Of a DNA stretch of 64,000 nucleotides, positions 30,984 through 42,786 are shown piece by piece. Both the position numbers and the translations under genes were made by a program. The notes below the pieces were generated by a model. The model did no database searches. It saw nothing but the letters and a program-made list of their open reading frames with translations, and was not told the DNA's origin. Within the stretch, counting starts at the first letter, position 1. Every line of letters begins with the position of its first letter. The stretch is taken from positions 310,001 to 374,000 of the forward strand of contig JAMXDE010000019.1 in the NCBI GenBank assembly GCA_026770025.1. The letters run 5' to 3'. Source of the DNA: Craspedostauros australis. Lineage: Eukaryota > Bacillariophyta > Bacillariophyceae > Mastogloiales > Achnanthaceae.

Positions 30984-33900
30984 TCACAATCCAAACTCCG
31001 TCCGCAGTTCGCAGATGCCAGTGCTGGGGTTGGGGCTGCATGCTCCCAAGCAGAGTTGCGCCCAACCGTTCATTGCGGCCGAATCTAGATCGTACGAAAT
31101 GAAGCCATTGTCATCGATGTAGGGACATTCACCGCATGACAACTCCATCACGTGAGTGTCGCAAGCGATGCAGCCGCCAGCCTCGCACTCGGGGATCGAT
31201 GCCTTTCTCCACTCGCATTCCTTGGCATACGGATTGCAGCAAACCGTGCAGCACGAGCATACAGTGTACGAGAGCAGGCTGCCATCGAGGGTGGATCCTG
31301 CACAATCTGTTGACAACAGTTGCATGTTGGGGATGACGCTGAAATCCTCGCAGAAGATGGGATCCAAACTGCCGGTGATAAAATTCTCAGGAATTTCAAA
31401 CCTCTCGAGCTTCGACAACGCCCTGTACTCGATGGGCACCGTTCCTGTGAGCCTGTTGCTGTACAGCATGAGAACGACTAGCTTCGATAGTGTGGCCAGT
31501 TCAACTGGAAGCACCCCAGTCAAAACATTTTTGTGCACAGCAATAGCTTCCAGCTTCTGGTTGCTTCCAAACTCCGTTGGGATCGTTCCATTGAGAAACG
31601 AATCAAAAACTTCGAAGACCTCAAGGTCCGGGAGCAGGCCAACTTCCGTGGGAATCGTTCCTGTCATCTGCGAAGGCCCGATTAAGATATGAATCAATCT
31701 TTGCAGATTGCCGATGTGAGTGGATATGCTGCCTTGGATGATGTTGGTGGGAAGAATGAGCCATTCCAATCTGACCAGATGGTACACCTCCTCAGGAATG
31801 GGCCCCAGCAGACCATGGTTGGAAAGAATGAGCTGTATCACTAGCCCTTGCGAATCGCAGATCACACCATACAATTCACCTTCGGGTTGTTGTTCGTTCC
31901 AATTGCACACTGACGTGGGTGTCAGAAACTTGCGCTGGAACTTCCAATCTGGTCCATTCCACTGGCGGTACATGCTCACGATACAGTACCTTTCCAGAAG
32001 AATGAAGGGCATCAGCGGGGTCTTGTTGGCGAGGATGGTTTTGCTGTAGGTATCAACGTTGACCATCCAATCAAGTATTTCATATGGCAGGGACTCCGCG
32101 TCATCGAAGGTGGCCGGGTCCAGGAAGGTGGGAAGTTCTGAGAGCAACGGCGCAAGAATGTCGACCATGCTGCGAAAATCATCAGGTTGAACCAAGACTG
32201 TTGGTGTCTCGGACGGCAGCGCAGTTGGCCCTGGAGTTGGCCCTGGAGTTAACAACGGAATTGGATTGATCTGACTGGTCTTGGTGGTGGCACCGCCTTG
32301 CGAGACGACGACGAGTGCCACAGCAACTGCGATCACGATCGCTGTCACGGCAACGATGACGCCAATGGCCATCCTTCTATCCATGACACAGCAAAGTAGT
32401 TTGACAGCATTTCTGGGTTCGTTCGCGTATCCCTTCAACCCGTCGCCGCCACGTCCACTTTCATAGTCATTTGCATCGCCGCCCGCTGGTTCTACCTGGA
32501 TGGCGTCCGCGATGTACGCATCGACGCCAGGGACCACGACTTGGATGCCCATTCTCTGCTGCACTTCTTGATTCACCCGGTTCTGAAACTCTTCTTCAAT
32601 TTCTTCTCGGAATGCATTGCGGATTTCCTCCGGCGTAGGGGCCAGCTCGGCGACGAGCGTGGGGTTGCTGGGACGGGGCTGTTGCTGCTGGGAAGTCGGG
32701 AGTTGCTCCTGCTGATCGGAATCGCGCGGTGAGATCTCACGCGTCTCCTGCGTATCATCATCGTCCGCATTCCCGAAAACTCTGGGGATGACGCTGAAGG
32801 CACCGATGGACGTACTCGAAGTGATGGTTGTAGCAGCGGTGACAAACTCGCTCTCGCCACCGTCGTCATCCTCGCCACTTGAATTTCCACCTATGCGGAC
32901 GTTGCAAAAGTTGCGAATATTCCCCTGGCTAGGTCTCAGCGGTAGGCTCGCGTCGGATACTCGCAGTGATTTGCTGGACGAATCTTCAGGGTGTTTTTTC
33001 TGCGACAATTTTGGCTTGTGAAGGGATGAACTGCCTTTGTCGGGGTAGGTGAAGGATTCATCATCTAGCTGAGGGGCTCCGTCCTTGTCTCCAGCGCTGC
33101 TGCGGAGGCTGGTCTTGGACTTGCTGTGTTCGCTGCTACGTTCACTGCTACGTTCGCTGCTACGTTGGCTGCCTTGTTGACTCTCTTGCGTGCTATCCAC
33201 CTGACTGCCCTGGACGCCGGTGCTTCCGCTCGCTCGAGTTGAACCGCTGGCTCCGCTGCTTCTGTTGGCGTGGCTCCCGGTGCTCCCGTCGGTACTGGCC
33301 CTGCTGAGATTGGCTGGCGGTCGAGCCTCGGCAGCCACAAGCTGAGATATCTGATCGAACCTGTTCTGCGCGCTCTTCCCTTGAGGTCCTGTGCCGCGCA
33401 CGGCCGGTGATCGCATCGTGATGCTCATGAGTGTGCTGTTGAGCGTTTGGGCGTCGCCGCTGGATCGCACGTTGGAGCTGTCCACCAATTTCTGCTGTGC
33501 CTTGACGATGGATGCGATTGTGACTGCCGTGTTGGCATCGTTGGTCACATGCGAACGATTGTCATCTCCCGACATCTGTCGGTTGTAGGCGTGCATTGCG
33601 GCGGTGCGACGTGACCGGGCGCTGGGTACCGGAGTCTGCGGATCAACATCCTCCGCCGCGATGGCCATCGCCTGTCGTCGATGGTCAGAATTTCGCGGTT
33701 GAGCGCGTTGCTTCGAATCGTCGTCTGTCACATCAACGCCGGCGGCAAAAGGCGCAGTGGCAGCATCGATGCCTACATGAGCTTCAATATCCATGTCCAT
33801 GTCCATGTCTGTATTCAATACATCATGACTGTCTTCCGCCATGATTGGAGCTTCATGACCAACTTCTGCGTTGGAATTTGGGGCTCGACCAGGGGGCAGA

Positions 33901-34181
33901 GGAGGGTGTCGTCTGGCCAATCCCGGATTTGGTGCAGACGCAGCCATCGTAGCGGCAGCAGCTGTGATGAGCTGCGAGTTGCCCGTCGTCATTGAATCAT
34001 TGGCCGTTTCATCGGTGGAAGTGGTGATTGTGATGTTATCAGCATGCGCATCATCATTTGTAGCGGCTGCGCTGCTCCATTGCTGGCTCATTCCGCCTCG
34101 ACTGCTGCGCGGAGATCGATCACCCGATCTTGCGAAAGAGTTCGTGGCTGTCTCGTTCTCGTCGTCGTTGGTGGAGTTCAT
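30984..34181 (-). CDS. LRR receptor-like single-pass membrane protein, subfamily B copy 2
   Basis: This intronless 1065-residue frame starts at an ATG at 34181. It follows the plan of the 20270-23482 protein throughout: Ser-rich cytoplasmic half with Ser/Glu/Arg repeats (SSERSSERSSEHSKSK), TSIGAFSV, the AELAPTPEEIRNAFREEIE helix, a TM helix at about 602-629 (IGVIVAVTAIVIAVAVALVVV), a PTPGPT stalk, an LRR cap, plant-type LRRs and a Cys-rich end. Differences from copy 1 include the helix start (extra IGVIVAV), a Gln insertion before EGELYGV and several LRR surface positions, so the ectodomains have begun to diverge. Both frames are intact. The 3' flank from about 30832 also matches copy 1. Confidence 0.9.
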   Translation of the reverse strand: MNSTNDDENETATNSFARSGDRSPRSSRGGMSQQWSSAAATNDDAHADNITITTSTDETANDSMTTGNSQLITAAAATMAASAPNPGLARRHPPLPPGRAPNSNAEVGHEAPIMAEDSHDVLNTDMDMDMDIEAHVGIDAATAPFAAGVDVTDDDSKQRAQPRNSDHRRQAMAIAAEDVDPQTPVPSARSRRTAAMHAYNRQMSGDDNRSHVTNDANTAVTIASIVKAQQKLVDSSNVRSSGDAQTLNSTLMSITMRSPAVRGTGPQGKSAQNRFDQISQLVAAEARPPANLSRASTDGSTGSHANRSSGASGSTRASGSTGVQGSQVDSTQESQQGSQRSSERSSERSSEHSKSKTSLRSSAGDKDGAPQLDDESFTYPDKGSSSLHKPKLSQKKHPEDSSSKSLRVSDASLPLRPSQGNIRNFCNVRIGGNSSGEDDDGGESEFVTAATTITSSTSIGAFSVIPRVFGNADDDDTQETREISPRDSDQQEQLPTSQQQQPRPSNPTLVAELAPTPEEIRNAFREEIEEEFQNRVNQEVQQRMGIQVVVPGVDAYIADAIQVEPAGGDANDYESGRGGDGLKGYANEPRNAVKLLCCVMDRRMAIGVIVAVTAIVIAVAVALVVVSQGGATTKTSQINPIPLLTPGPTPGPTALPSETPTVLVQPDDFRSMVDILAPLLSELPTFLDPATFDDAESLPYEILDWMVNVDTYSKTILANKTPLMPFILLERYCIVSMYRQWNGPDWKFQRKFLTPTSVCNWNEQQPEGELYGVICDSQGLVIQLILSNHGLLGPIPEEVYHLVRLEWLILPTNIIQGSISTHIGNLQRLIHILIGPSQMTGTIPTEVGLLPDLEVFEVFDSFLNGTIPTEFGSNQKLEAIAVHKNVLTGVLPVELATLSKLVVLMLYSNRLTGTVPIEYRALSKLERFEIPENFITGSLDPIFCEDFSVIPNMQLLSTDCAGSTLDGSLLSYTVCSCCTVCCNPYAKECEWRKASIPECEAGGCIACDTHVMELSCGECPYIDDNGFISYDLDSAAMNGWAQLCLGACSPNPSTGICELRTEFGL

Positions 34182-34954
34182 GTCCCCCTATCTTCAGTCT
34201 TCGTTGCGAAGACTGCTGTGGTTGCCAAGCAACACCAGGATTCGAGGTGCGTACTCGTGTCAGAAGCACCTTGATGATCAACTTCCAACTCTATGCGCCA
34301 GCGATTGCAGATGAGAGCAAGACTACAGTATCGATAGCTCGTGGGTTTGCATCCTCAGCTTTGTCGTTTGCAGCTTTTGGCTCATGTGATGAAAGACAGT
34401 GCAACGAGGAACCTGCACATGAGGCGAACAGGGTTAGACTCTCCCATTTGTGTGCGTTTCTGTTGGCCTCTGTGCACACGTACAATGGCAGACGTCATCG
34501 ACAACTGCGAGAGCTAACGCCACACACATCACGACTCCGCAGTCATAAATCCATCATTAGCGCCACCACATTCCCGCAATACTGACAGTTTCGCACTTGA
34601 ACCCTTCTCCAGAAGGAACGCGTTCTGAGAAACCTTTGGGGTGATCTTGTGCACTGCGCTTGTGACCCAAAGTGTCACTGACATTGAAATTGTTCTAGTC
34701 GAGATCAATCATAACACCAGAATCCATTCGTATCAACAGGTCCAAGCCGCTCCACTCACATTCCAACGCCACTTGAACACCACTTCATTCACAAATCGCT
34801 GGGCATGCGGAATGTGTTGTTCTCCACAGCACATCAACGAACGGTTGACTTGTACGCTGTGCACCAACGAGTAGACTATCGTACGAATAGGACTAATCGA
34901 TTGTAATACTCTATTGATCGGGCAGAGCCCGTTGTGCACCATCTACATGTCGTT
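34182..34954. other. intergenic, 5' flank of LRR B copy 2 and 3' flank of the PPC-repeat receptor
   Basis: The first part resembles the 5' flank of B copy 1 at 23483-23720, including the CAGAAGCACCTT and CCAGCGATTGCAGATGAGA stretches, and marks the end of the segmental duplication. No gene was seen. Confidence 0.55.
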
Positions 34955-37900
34955 TTACAGGCTCTCAACGCTTATGTCCAGATCGAAGTCTGCCCCGACA
35001 CCTTGGACGAGGATGTAGAACGTTTGGAAATCGAGCGCGAACCATGATGCAGAGTGATGCAATCCGCAGAAGTCTTGGTCCAGGATCAGAAGTGGCGTGA
35101 GGCCGCTGCAGCCCTTCCCGAACGTCGCGGTTTCGCCTGGAAAATTCACCATTTCGTAGATCGAGATGCGGGTGGGCAGTTGGACTGAGGTGTTGCATGT
35201 TGATGCGGCGAGCACGCCGGTGATGCCTTCGATCTTGTACCACACGCCCGGGCTGTGCTCGAAGATGCCCTCGAAATCGCTTGCTGCGTACAGTTTCGCA
35301 CCCATTGTCGTCCCCTTCACGGATAATGCTGTGCCGATGCTGTCGCCGGGTGTTGTTGAGGACAGTTGGAGGGGGGATGCCCTGCTGCACACATCGTTCG
35401 CCGGGCCAACCCGAAAGTTCACGATGCCGTAGTCATCGTTGAGGTTGCGACCCGACACGCGCACATGATAGACGACGTCCTTCTCAGACTTCCACCGAAC
35501 GTGTCCTCCTCTCGGTTGCGGCGCATCGCCGAAGCCAAGTTCTTCCGTGACGACGATATCGTCGCAAGAGCCTTGAATGGCGTCCTCGATGCATGTCAAC
35601 AGACCGCAATCATCGTCACCATCACCATCGTCGTCGCCACCGACGTAAACATCCAACCTCGTTTCGTATTGAGTGTAGATGGAGCAAGTTGAAGCGATCA
35701 AGTCAAAACCGTTGCCGACGACGGTGAACCAAACGTCGCGTCCATTGAATTCATCCTGCGGCGTCGGTGGAGTAGTCTGGATTCCGCATCGTGGGTAGTC
35801 GGTGGTGTTGGAGTCGGCGTCCGTCGTCATGTGGCTGCGGGTTGAGCTCCTCGTCGTGACAGTAATTGATTCACCATCCAATGCAACCGGACCCATGGCC
35901 GTCTCGCATCTGCTGTTCGTTGCAGGACTTTCGACAGTCAGAGCGAAAGTGGAGAACTCATCCAGCTTTGCGTCTAATTTCACCATCACGAAGTACTGTT
36001 CGTCGACGACGGTTTGCCAGCTGACCGACATGTGATCTCCACATGGCACTGCCACCATGGAGTCTTCTGTCATGCACCGCAAGTCATCGCAAGTGCCCGT
36101 TGCGCTGGTCATCACGCTCACTGTTGTCGTGGCAGCGCCCACGTCTGTGGATCCAGGATGACATGTCGAGGCTGTCAATGTCTCTCCGGTGCCAACCACC
36201 GAATACCAGAAGACATGCCGGGTGCTCTCCCCGCTGTCTTCTACTGGTAGATCCATGGTCTCTTCCATCAATTTCAGGCATGATGCCTCAATCGATTCGG
36301 AATCTTCAGGCACGGCTGTTGAGTTCGACGTGACGCCAATGATCGATGTTCCATCTGTTGGGATTGGTTGGGCAAGTTCGCACATCGGCGAAGTAAGTTC
36401 GTCAACTTCTTCCAATGTGATGGTGAACTCATTGATGACACTGGGTCGGCGATCTTCGGGTGCGTGGACTGAGCACGGGCGTGAGTTTGAAAGTGAAGCG
36501 TTGGTGGTGTTAACGAGGATGAGATACGAAGCAGAGATGATGTGAGACGGTTGTTGCCGAGTCTATGCAAACTTGACTTGCTCGTTGGATGCATACACCG
36601 TACGCGAATGTTTGCAGATGGATACAAATTGGCAAAAGCTGAAGCAGGCAGGCAGGCAGGCAACTGACCCCAGACAAGGATGTTTGACATCGACAGATAC
36701 GCATTTCCAGCACTGATGATTGCCGTATTCATACAGGCGCACCATGCTATTCTGCACAAGCACTCACCAATCAAATGATACCGAGCTCCTTCGTGAGCGA
36801 ACCACTCGACGACACTGCAAGAGTCCAAAACGCTCCCGTCGTCAAAGTTGACCAGATCTGAAAATGTGGATATGTCATCGTTGGCATCGAGGCATTCCAA
36901 GAAAAAACAGTCACCCGAAAGGACTGTGATGCGGGTATCACCTCTGGTTTTGTCGTTGCAAGTGGATGCACGCAAGATGCCACCGGCTCCATTGACGCGG
37001 AACCATGTTCCGCTGTAGCTGTAATCGCTGTGCTCGTCAGTGTCGATGAGAACATCCCCGCCGCAACTTGCGATCGGATCCACCTCATCGGTAAGATCTT
37101 TGATGGAACTCTTTCGGCTTGAACCGACTTCTAGTTTGGGTGCGAAGACACAGATTCCAGAGTCGATCGGAGGGCTTGATTTTGATGTACCCTTGAATTC
37201 GATGTAGAAGTCGCCCACGGTGTTTGCAGCACCGTGCACCAAGACGTAATACACATTGCCAATCTCTGGGACGAAATTGATGGAATTGACGTCACCAGAC
37301 ACGCATGTGAGGGAGTCGCAGCTGTCTCCTTTGAAGCCGGATATCTGTGGAACAAATCCTTCTGTGATGGGCACCACATTAAAATAATCGGATTTTCGGT
37401 TGGTGGAATAGCCGGGCGAGATGGCCTTGAACCAAACCCCAGGAGCACTGGAGAGTGCGTTGCCACAGCTCCCCACCTCCGGCGGCACGATTGGTGCACC
37501 TTCGGTCGAACCGATCGCGGTTGTGTAGGTAATATCAATCGCGGTGTCACATGTGAAGCTGTTGGGCACCTCGGACATCTCCAGGAGGAATGTGCCACGC
37601 GAAGATCGAAAGCCGTGTACGTAGACGTAGTAAGGCATGGATCCATCCATGGCGAAGGTCACGCGGCTGCGATCGCTGCATACGTCCCCACCCTGGTCGT
37701 TGGCCGAGATGCAGCTCAATCGGTCACATTGGTCACCCGCGAAGACGGAGATTTGCGTGTCGAAGTCCGTCTCCACGATCTCTGTTGTGTTGTCATCGGC
37801 GAGAATGTCAACGCTCTTGCAAAGCGATGCCAGTATGCGGCGCGGGGATCCTGTCGAGCCCAGGACATCGGTGGTCTCTGTGGTCTGAAAGTTGTGCGGC

Positions 37901-39675
37901 TGAACGCGGTACCATGCGCCATGTCCATTCCGAGAGATACCGTTGCAGGTCTCGATCGAATCATCGAGGATGCCATCCACCGTGCTTCCCCAGATGACGG
38001 TGTTCAAATCCGACTGGCCAATGTCTTTGGCGCATTCGCACCGATTGTTCGATGTGCACGGATCTTGCGCTTGTACAGGCGCTGGCGTGATCGCAGGAGG
38101 GATGGTGAGCCCCGGAGCGAGCGTCGGCATGCCAGTCGGGAGCTGTCCCACCTGCGCAGGCGCGGGCTCAATTGACGGCTCTGTCCCATCGCCTGGCAAG
38201 GGTGACGATGGTGTCGGTTGCCCTCCCGCATCCTTGTTGGAGGGAGATGAAGCATCGGAGCTGCTGTCGTTGTCGCCACCACCAGTCACGCCAATGACGA
38301 TGCCAACAACCGCTCCCACGAGCATCGTGCAAAAGATGCATAGGAGCAGCAGCAGACGACGTCGCTTGTGGGTGGCGGCAACACCTGCACCGCCCACCTT
38401 CGATTTGTTGTGCATGTCGTCATCGTCCAACGTCGCACGGACAGCGTTTTGCTCCATCTTCTTGCGCGTTTGCTCTTCCGCTTCATCCACGATGGCTTGG
38501 CGTTCCACATCGGACAGCACGACGTTTGACGTGGACACGGGGACCAGGGACGCCTCTACCATGCTGGGTCTCAGCGACGTTGAGGAAGCCCATGCGGCAT
38601 CAGCGTCTCCGATGCGTGGCACTTGGTTCGCGCTGGCTCTGGATGGGCGGTCGCGGAACGAGCCGCGCTTCGATCGGCTCTTCCTGGAGGGGCTGGCAAC
38701 TGCGGCTTCGAAGGCGGTGCTGGAACCAAACCTGACGCCTTCCACGGAATCATCGGATGGAGCGTTGGGATCTTCTTCGTTGTGAGTCAGCGACAACAAA
38801 TTGTCATCGTTGTCGTGGTAGCAATCGTTGGCATTGCCGACAAACGAGGATGAATCTCGCATCTGACTCTCGCGCAGATCTTCGGACATTTCGTTTGCAA
38901 TGGTGGACGTCGTGCGGCAGTCCTCTGCGTGCTTCGCTCGGAACGAGGAGAGGGTCGGTCTGGCCCTGCCTGCCGAGCTGGTCTTCGCGGATGGTCTGGC
39001 CTTGGAGGCACGCAGCGTGGACCGGCGTCCCTTGAATCCATGAGTAGCTGCAGAGGCGCGGCGTTGAGCGTTGGGTGACACAGCGACAGCACCGACGGTG
39101 GGAGCCGTTGGAGCGTCCTTGTCACGGACTTGACGGAACCGAAACTTGCCATTCCTAACGTCCTTCGCCGTGTCCTTCTTGACTTGCTGCTTCTTCTTCA
39201 TCGGCTTCTTCGTGGTTGGCATGGCTTTCGCTGCCTTCTTTTTGGCAAGGTCATCTTTCGCGGTGGATTTGCCAAATGGCGCTGGTGTTGATGTTGCCGT
39301 TGAGGTTGGCGTTGACGTTGATGTTGATGTTGGTGTTGAGGTTGGCGTCTTTGTTTTTGTTGCCCCAGTGTCCTTGTTTGGTTGAGATGGAAATGGAGTT
39401 TGAAATTGGGATGGGATGGAATCAGCAGCAGGTGGTGGTGTGATGGTGCTTGGTTCCATTTCGTGGCCGGACGATGCCGCGTTGGTGTCCGCAATCGCGG
39501 CAGCCACAACGGCAGCATCGATGGTGGTTGGCGCCTTAACTGCATCACCGGCGGTGGCAGCTGCAGAATTGGCTTGTGCTTGAGCACCCAGAGCTGGTGG
39601 CAGTTCATTCTCTTCCGTGGTTGGACCATGAGACGGACTCGAAGATCCCGCAGTCTCGTGCGGTTGGGTATTCAT
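34955..39675 (-). CDS. single-pass membrane protein with six PPC-like extracellular repeats
   Basis: Model: complement(join(34955..36468,36769-1..39675)), that is exons 39675-36768 and 36468-34955 with a 299 bp intron (GTGAGT donor, CTCAG acceptor). Splicing restores a repeat (YHLIVHAPEDRRP...) cut at its last strands, and the phase fits. The start is the ATG at 39675 (MNTQPHETAG); the longer frame has only a TTG. The protein has 1473 residues. A Pro/Thr/Lys-rich cytoplasmic part with a KSTAKDDLAKKKAAKAMPT segment leads to a TM helix at about 440-464 (LLLLLCIFCTMLVGAVVGIV) and a Pro stalk. Six repeats then follow, each starting with a Cys such as CECAKDI, CDTAIDI, CELAQPI, CETAMGP, CSRASPL, and carrying GVWYKxxG, ASTC and YYVxVHG-type strands. 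They resemble the pre-peptidase C-terminal fold. Binding partner unknown. Confidence 0.85.
36469..36767 (-). other. intron of the PPC-repeat receptor gene
   Basis: Read on the minus strand it begins GTGAGTGC and ends GTGCTCAG. The unspliced frame diverges into unrelated sequence, whereas splicing continues the repeat in frame. Confidence 0.8.
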
Positions 39676-41094
39676 CGCTGTTGGATTGCGTCTTGATCTT
39701 GGGAATGCTGCGGCCTTGGGATGCGCAGGAGTCTGTTGTATTTTCGATGGCACGTTGTCTCGTTTTGTGGACAGTTGCAAGGATCTTGTTTGGTGGGTGA
39801 CGTGCAGAGATGCTGCTTCCCAATGACTGCGCCCATCAAAAGCACAGAGGCGGAGATGTTGATCATCACGCGATCATCACACACGACCAGATGTGGAGAT
39901 CGTCAGAGCCAGATTGCACTTGGCGCCAACAAATTCGCTCCTTCCACTGTTGAAGTTGCTGTTGTCGTCTCCGAGTAGCCCCCACACAAGCAGAGCACGA
40001 TGTTGCCAACCAAGCGACGCATCAATTAGACTCGACTCTCCGACCGACATTTCCTCTCCTTGTGACGTTCGACCAGAAAATCGGGGATCTCTGTGACAGG
40101 TCATTGCGGACCGGCTTTCATCACGCAGTGGGCAGTGGTCGAGGGGCAGTCGAATTGCCACCTTGCTCCATCACTTTTGCACGATGGGCCTCCTTTTGGA
40201 TCCGGAGAGGAAGAACATGCGTTGTAAGCACGACCATCCGAGATGAACACGCAGGTTGGGGCCGATCTCTGCGAATTTCATCCTTCAACTCCGACCCCCG
40301 TGATGGGTAGAAAGAAGACCGCGTTCGCAGCAAGTGAACGGTATCACGCATTCAATCACTGTTGTCACTGGCATTTGCGAACCCACGATTTCCAGTCACA
40401 AGCACGCTGTTCTTTTTGAAATGAGAAAGTGTTGATTTGATGTGTTTCGAACAGTCTGTCAGTCCATCCGTGTATCAGCTGCTTTTTCATGTATTCAAAT
40501 AGTGTGATGAATAGTCCTATTGTCAGTCAATCCGAACAAGTGGATTTTAGTTTCCTATGCAGACTTCATGTCTGTGCAGTTTTCGTTCGTGGAGGATGAG
40601 CGACAACGGACGTTTCATGAAGTGTTTGGACGGACACAAGAAACAAAACTGTGCTCGTTAAACGGACATGCGATAGTATACCAAATCGTGCATTGCGTCA
40701 CGACAGGCGCGTGAAGGGTCCACGCAGCAAACAGGCATGCAAGAAGTGGGAACACACGGTTCCATGAATCGGTCAACATCACGAAGCAACATGTGTGTCG
40801 TGCAAGTGGCCAGAGGAGCTTGCCGCCGATGAGCTTTGCCAACTGCGATGGGTGGCTCGGTGCGATACGATTCCGTTTGAGATGAGGCGGTGTGTTGCGT
40901 TTTGAGTTGTCGTTGTTGCTTTAGCTTTGGCTTGTGTTATGAGTGTTATTTGGAGTGTTGTAGTGGGGCATTGTTGTTGTTACTTTGTGTTTGCATTCTA
41001 GTGTCGAAGTGCTATGGTATGGTACTGTAATAATGTTCAAAATTGGTTTGTTGCTGGTTGGAGAGGAAGCTGTGCTTTGCTTGCACTTGCGTGC
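39676..41094. other. intergenic, nothing recognised
   Basis: This is the 5' flank of the PPC-repeat gene and the 3' flank of the gene at 41095. Frames are short and show no conserved motif. Confidence 0.5.
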
Positions 41095-41799
41095 TTACAT
41101 CCGCATCGGAAGGGCGCTCTGCGTGCTGTACGAAGGCGCGAAGCGACGACGGAAGGGCATTGTGCTTCCCATGGTGCCGTTGAAGGACTTCATGGCCGCC
41201 GTTGTGGTGCTGAGGCTGTGCTTGCGGAATGTGGATCGCGAGGTGTTGCTGCTGCTTCCATTGGAAAGGCGCCTGCGCAGCTTCTGCTGCTTGCGTTCTC
41301 TCTGAAGGACCTTGATGGTCTCCTGGCGCTGCTTCTGCACCTTGTTGGCGGAGGCGGCGGCCTCGAGCAGTTCATCGGACGAGTACCCGGTCTGCAGCAG
41401 CATCTTGGTGCGCTCCCAGCAGGACAATCGCAGTTCATCTTTGGAAGAGCGTCGCTGCGTTTCGCGGACCTCCTCGACCTGATCCAGATCGAAGGATGTC
41501 TGCCGCTGTGGAATCCATTCGATGGTGACCGGTGGTCCCTGTGTGGTGGATGGGTGGTCGCCGACGATCATTCCCATCTCGCGGACATCGACGGTGCTGA
41601 ACTGCACTCGTCGCTGGCGCTTCAGGCTGCGGCTTTGCTGCTGCTCCTGCATGTGTTGCTGGAATTGAAGCTGCTTCTGGAGGAACTGGATCTGCATTTG
41701 CAGCTGCAGCTGCGTTGGCTGCTGCTGCGGTGACTGTGGCACGGACATGTGGAAGTCGTTGTGCTGTGGCGACGCTGGTTCTGTGTTCATCATCATCAT
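41095..41799 (-). CDS. conserved protein of unknown function with GDHPSTTQGPPVTIEW motif
   Basis: The frame encodes 234 residues from an ATG at 41799. A Gln-rich coiled segment (residues about 15-60) is followed by RRVQFSTVDVREMGMIVGDH and then the GPPVTIEW stretch near residues 78-96, and by a basic helical region with RQETIKVLQRERKQQKLRRR. The F-x-V-x-V-R-E ... GD-P-S-x-GPP-x-x-x-W pattern is, to my knowledge, common in diatom proteins of unknown role. The C-terminus is Ser/Arg-rich. It is probably soluble, with no TM helix or signal peptide. It lies between the receptor cluster and the 13.5 kb transposon-like region. Confidence 0.8.
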   Translation of the reverse strand: MMMMNTEPASPQHNDFHMSVPQSPQQQPTQLQLQMQIQFLQKQLQFQQHMQEQQQSRSLKRQRRVQFSTVDVREMGMIVGDHPSTTQGPPVTIEWIPQRQTSFDLDQVEEVRETQRRSSKDELRLSCWERTKMLLQTGYSSDELLEAAASANKVQKQRQETIKVLQRERKQQKLRRRLSNGSSSNTSRSTFRKHSLSTTTAAMKSFNGTMGSTMPFRRRFAPSYSTQSALPMRM

Positions 41800-42748
41800 G
41801 GCTGTTGGTGCGTGGAGAGTATAATAGAATGGTATAATATTTTATAATGGTAGAGAGTAGCGAGAATGTTGTGTTTGCATTCGGCTGGATTGTGTTTTTG
41901 TGAGCGTTCCAGGATCAGTTCCGATGCTGTTGCCACCATACTAGTACAACAACACTGCGAGAAGCCAGCGTCGCGCAGCGTGTTGCGCTGTGTCGCCGAA
42001 CGTCGTGTTATTGTTGGCCCAAGTGTTGTCGTGCGTGGTTTGAAGCGCTTTGCGCGTTCCTGCACAGCCTTCACCATGGTCTTGCCTGTTGCGTCTGCCT
42101 GCCTGGCGCTTTGCCTCACGTTCTGTTGTGTTCGTGTGAAGCATTCACTGTCGTGATGCAAGGCCCAAACACACAAAGGCACTTCGAAACGCGCATGGGG
42201 AGCAAAGTGGGACAGGTCGCCGCGAAAGCCACGTGTTCCACGGGCCTTCCTTGAGCAGAAGCGATTGGCATCACGTACGAGCCACAGCCGAAAAGGAATG
42301 GCGACATGGCGATCAGTCCCATGACACGGCATCGAGCATTGCCACTGGTTTTATCAGGGTTATAACGTTCGAGGTGTCATGGAGCTGCGTACATAGCGAT
42401 TCTGATCGGGGATCTCTTATTGGGACTGATCAAGACATCAGACCCACGAAACCGTTTTCCTCACGACAATACACTTAAACGGCTGGTCTCTGTCCCTTTT
42501 TCATCGGTATTCACAGTTGTCCCGTGGAACTGCGGAGGGTCAAACTGAAATCTCCTGAAGCAGTGGTTTGTGCCTGTGACCCCGATCCCGACAAGTGCTC
42601 AAACGGTGCGGTACTGTGTTCGCTCCAACCTTCTCCGCTGTCGAACAGGAACGGTGCCTGTTGTTGCGGTGCCCTTTCGCACTAGAGTACTCTACTCTAT
42701 TAGTACTATACTGTGCATCATTGACATTTCTCAGCATCAGGATAATAA
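41800..42748. other. intergenic, nothing recognised
   Basis: This is the 5' flank of the 41095-41799 gene and the DNA up to the left end of the 13.5 kb inverted-repeat element. No coding signal was seen. Confidence 0.5.
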
Positions 42749-42786
42749 GACCCGCCTGAGCGAAAATAGTACACCTTTCTCGGGAA
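42749..42786 (+). repeat. left TIR of the 13.5 kb element
   Basis: This 38 bp repeat is perfectly matched in inverted orientation to 56204-56241. It begins GACCCGCCTGAG and ends TCTCGGGAA. Confidence 0.9.

Noticed and set aside
39676-39780. N-terminal extension of the PPC-repeat protein
   Set aside because: The longer frame begins at TTG; the first ATG is at 39675.
42745-42748. ATAA as proof of a specific transposon superfamily
   Set aside because: Several superfamilies make 4 bp duplications and a single AT-rich 4-mer is weak; superfamily assignment needs more copies.
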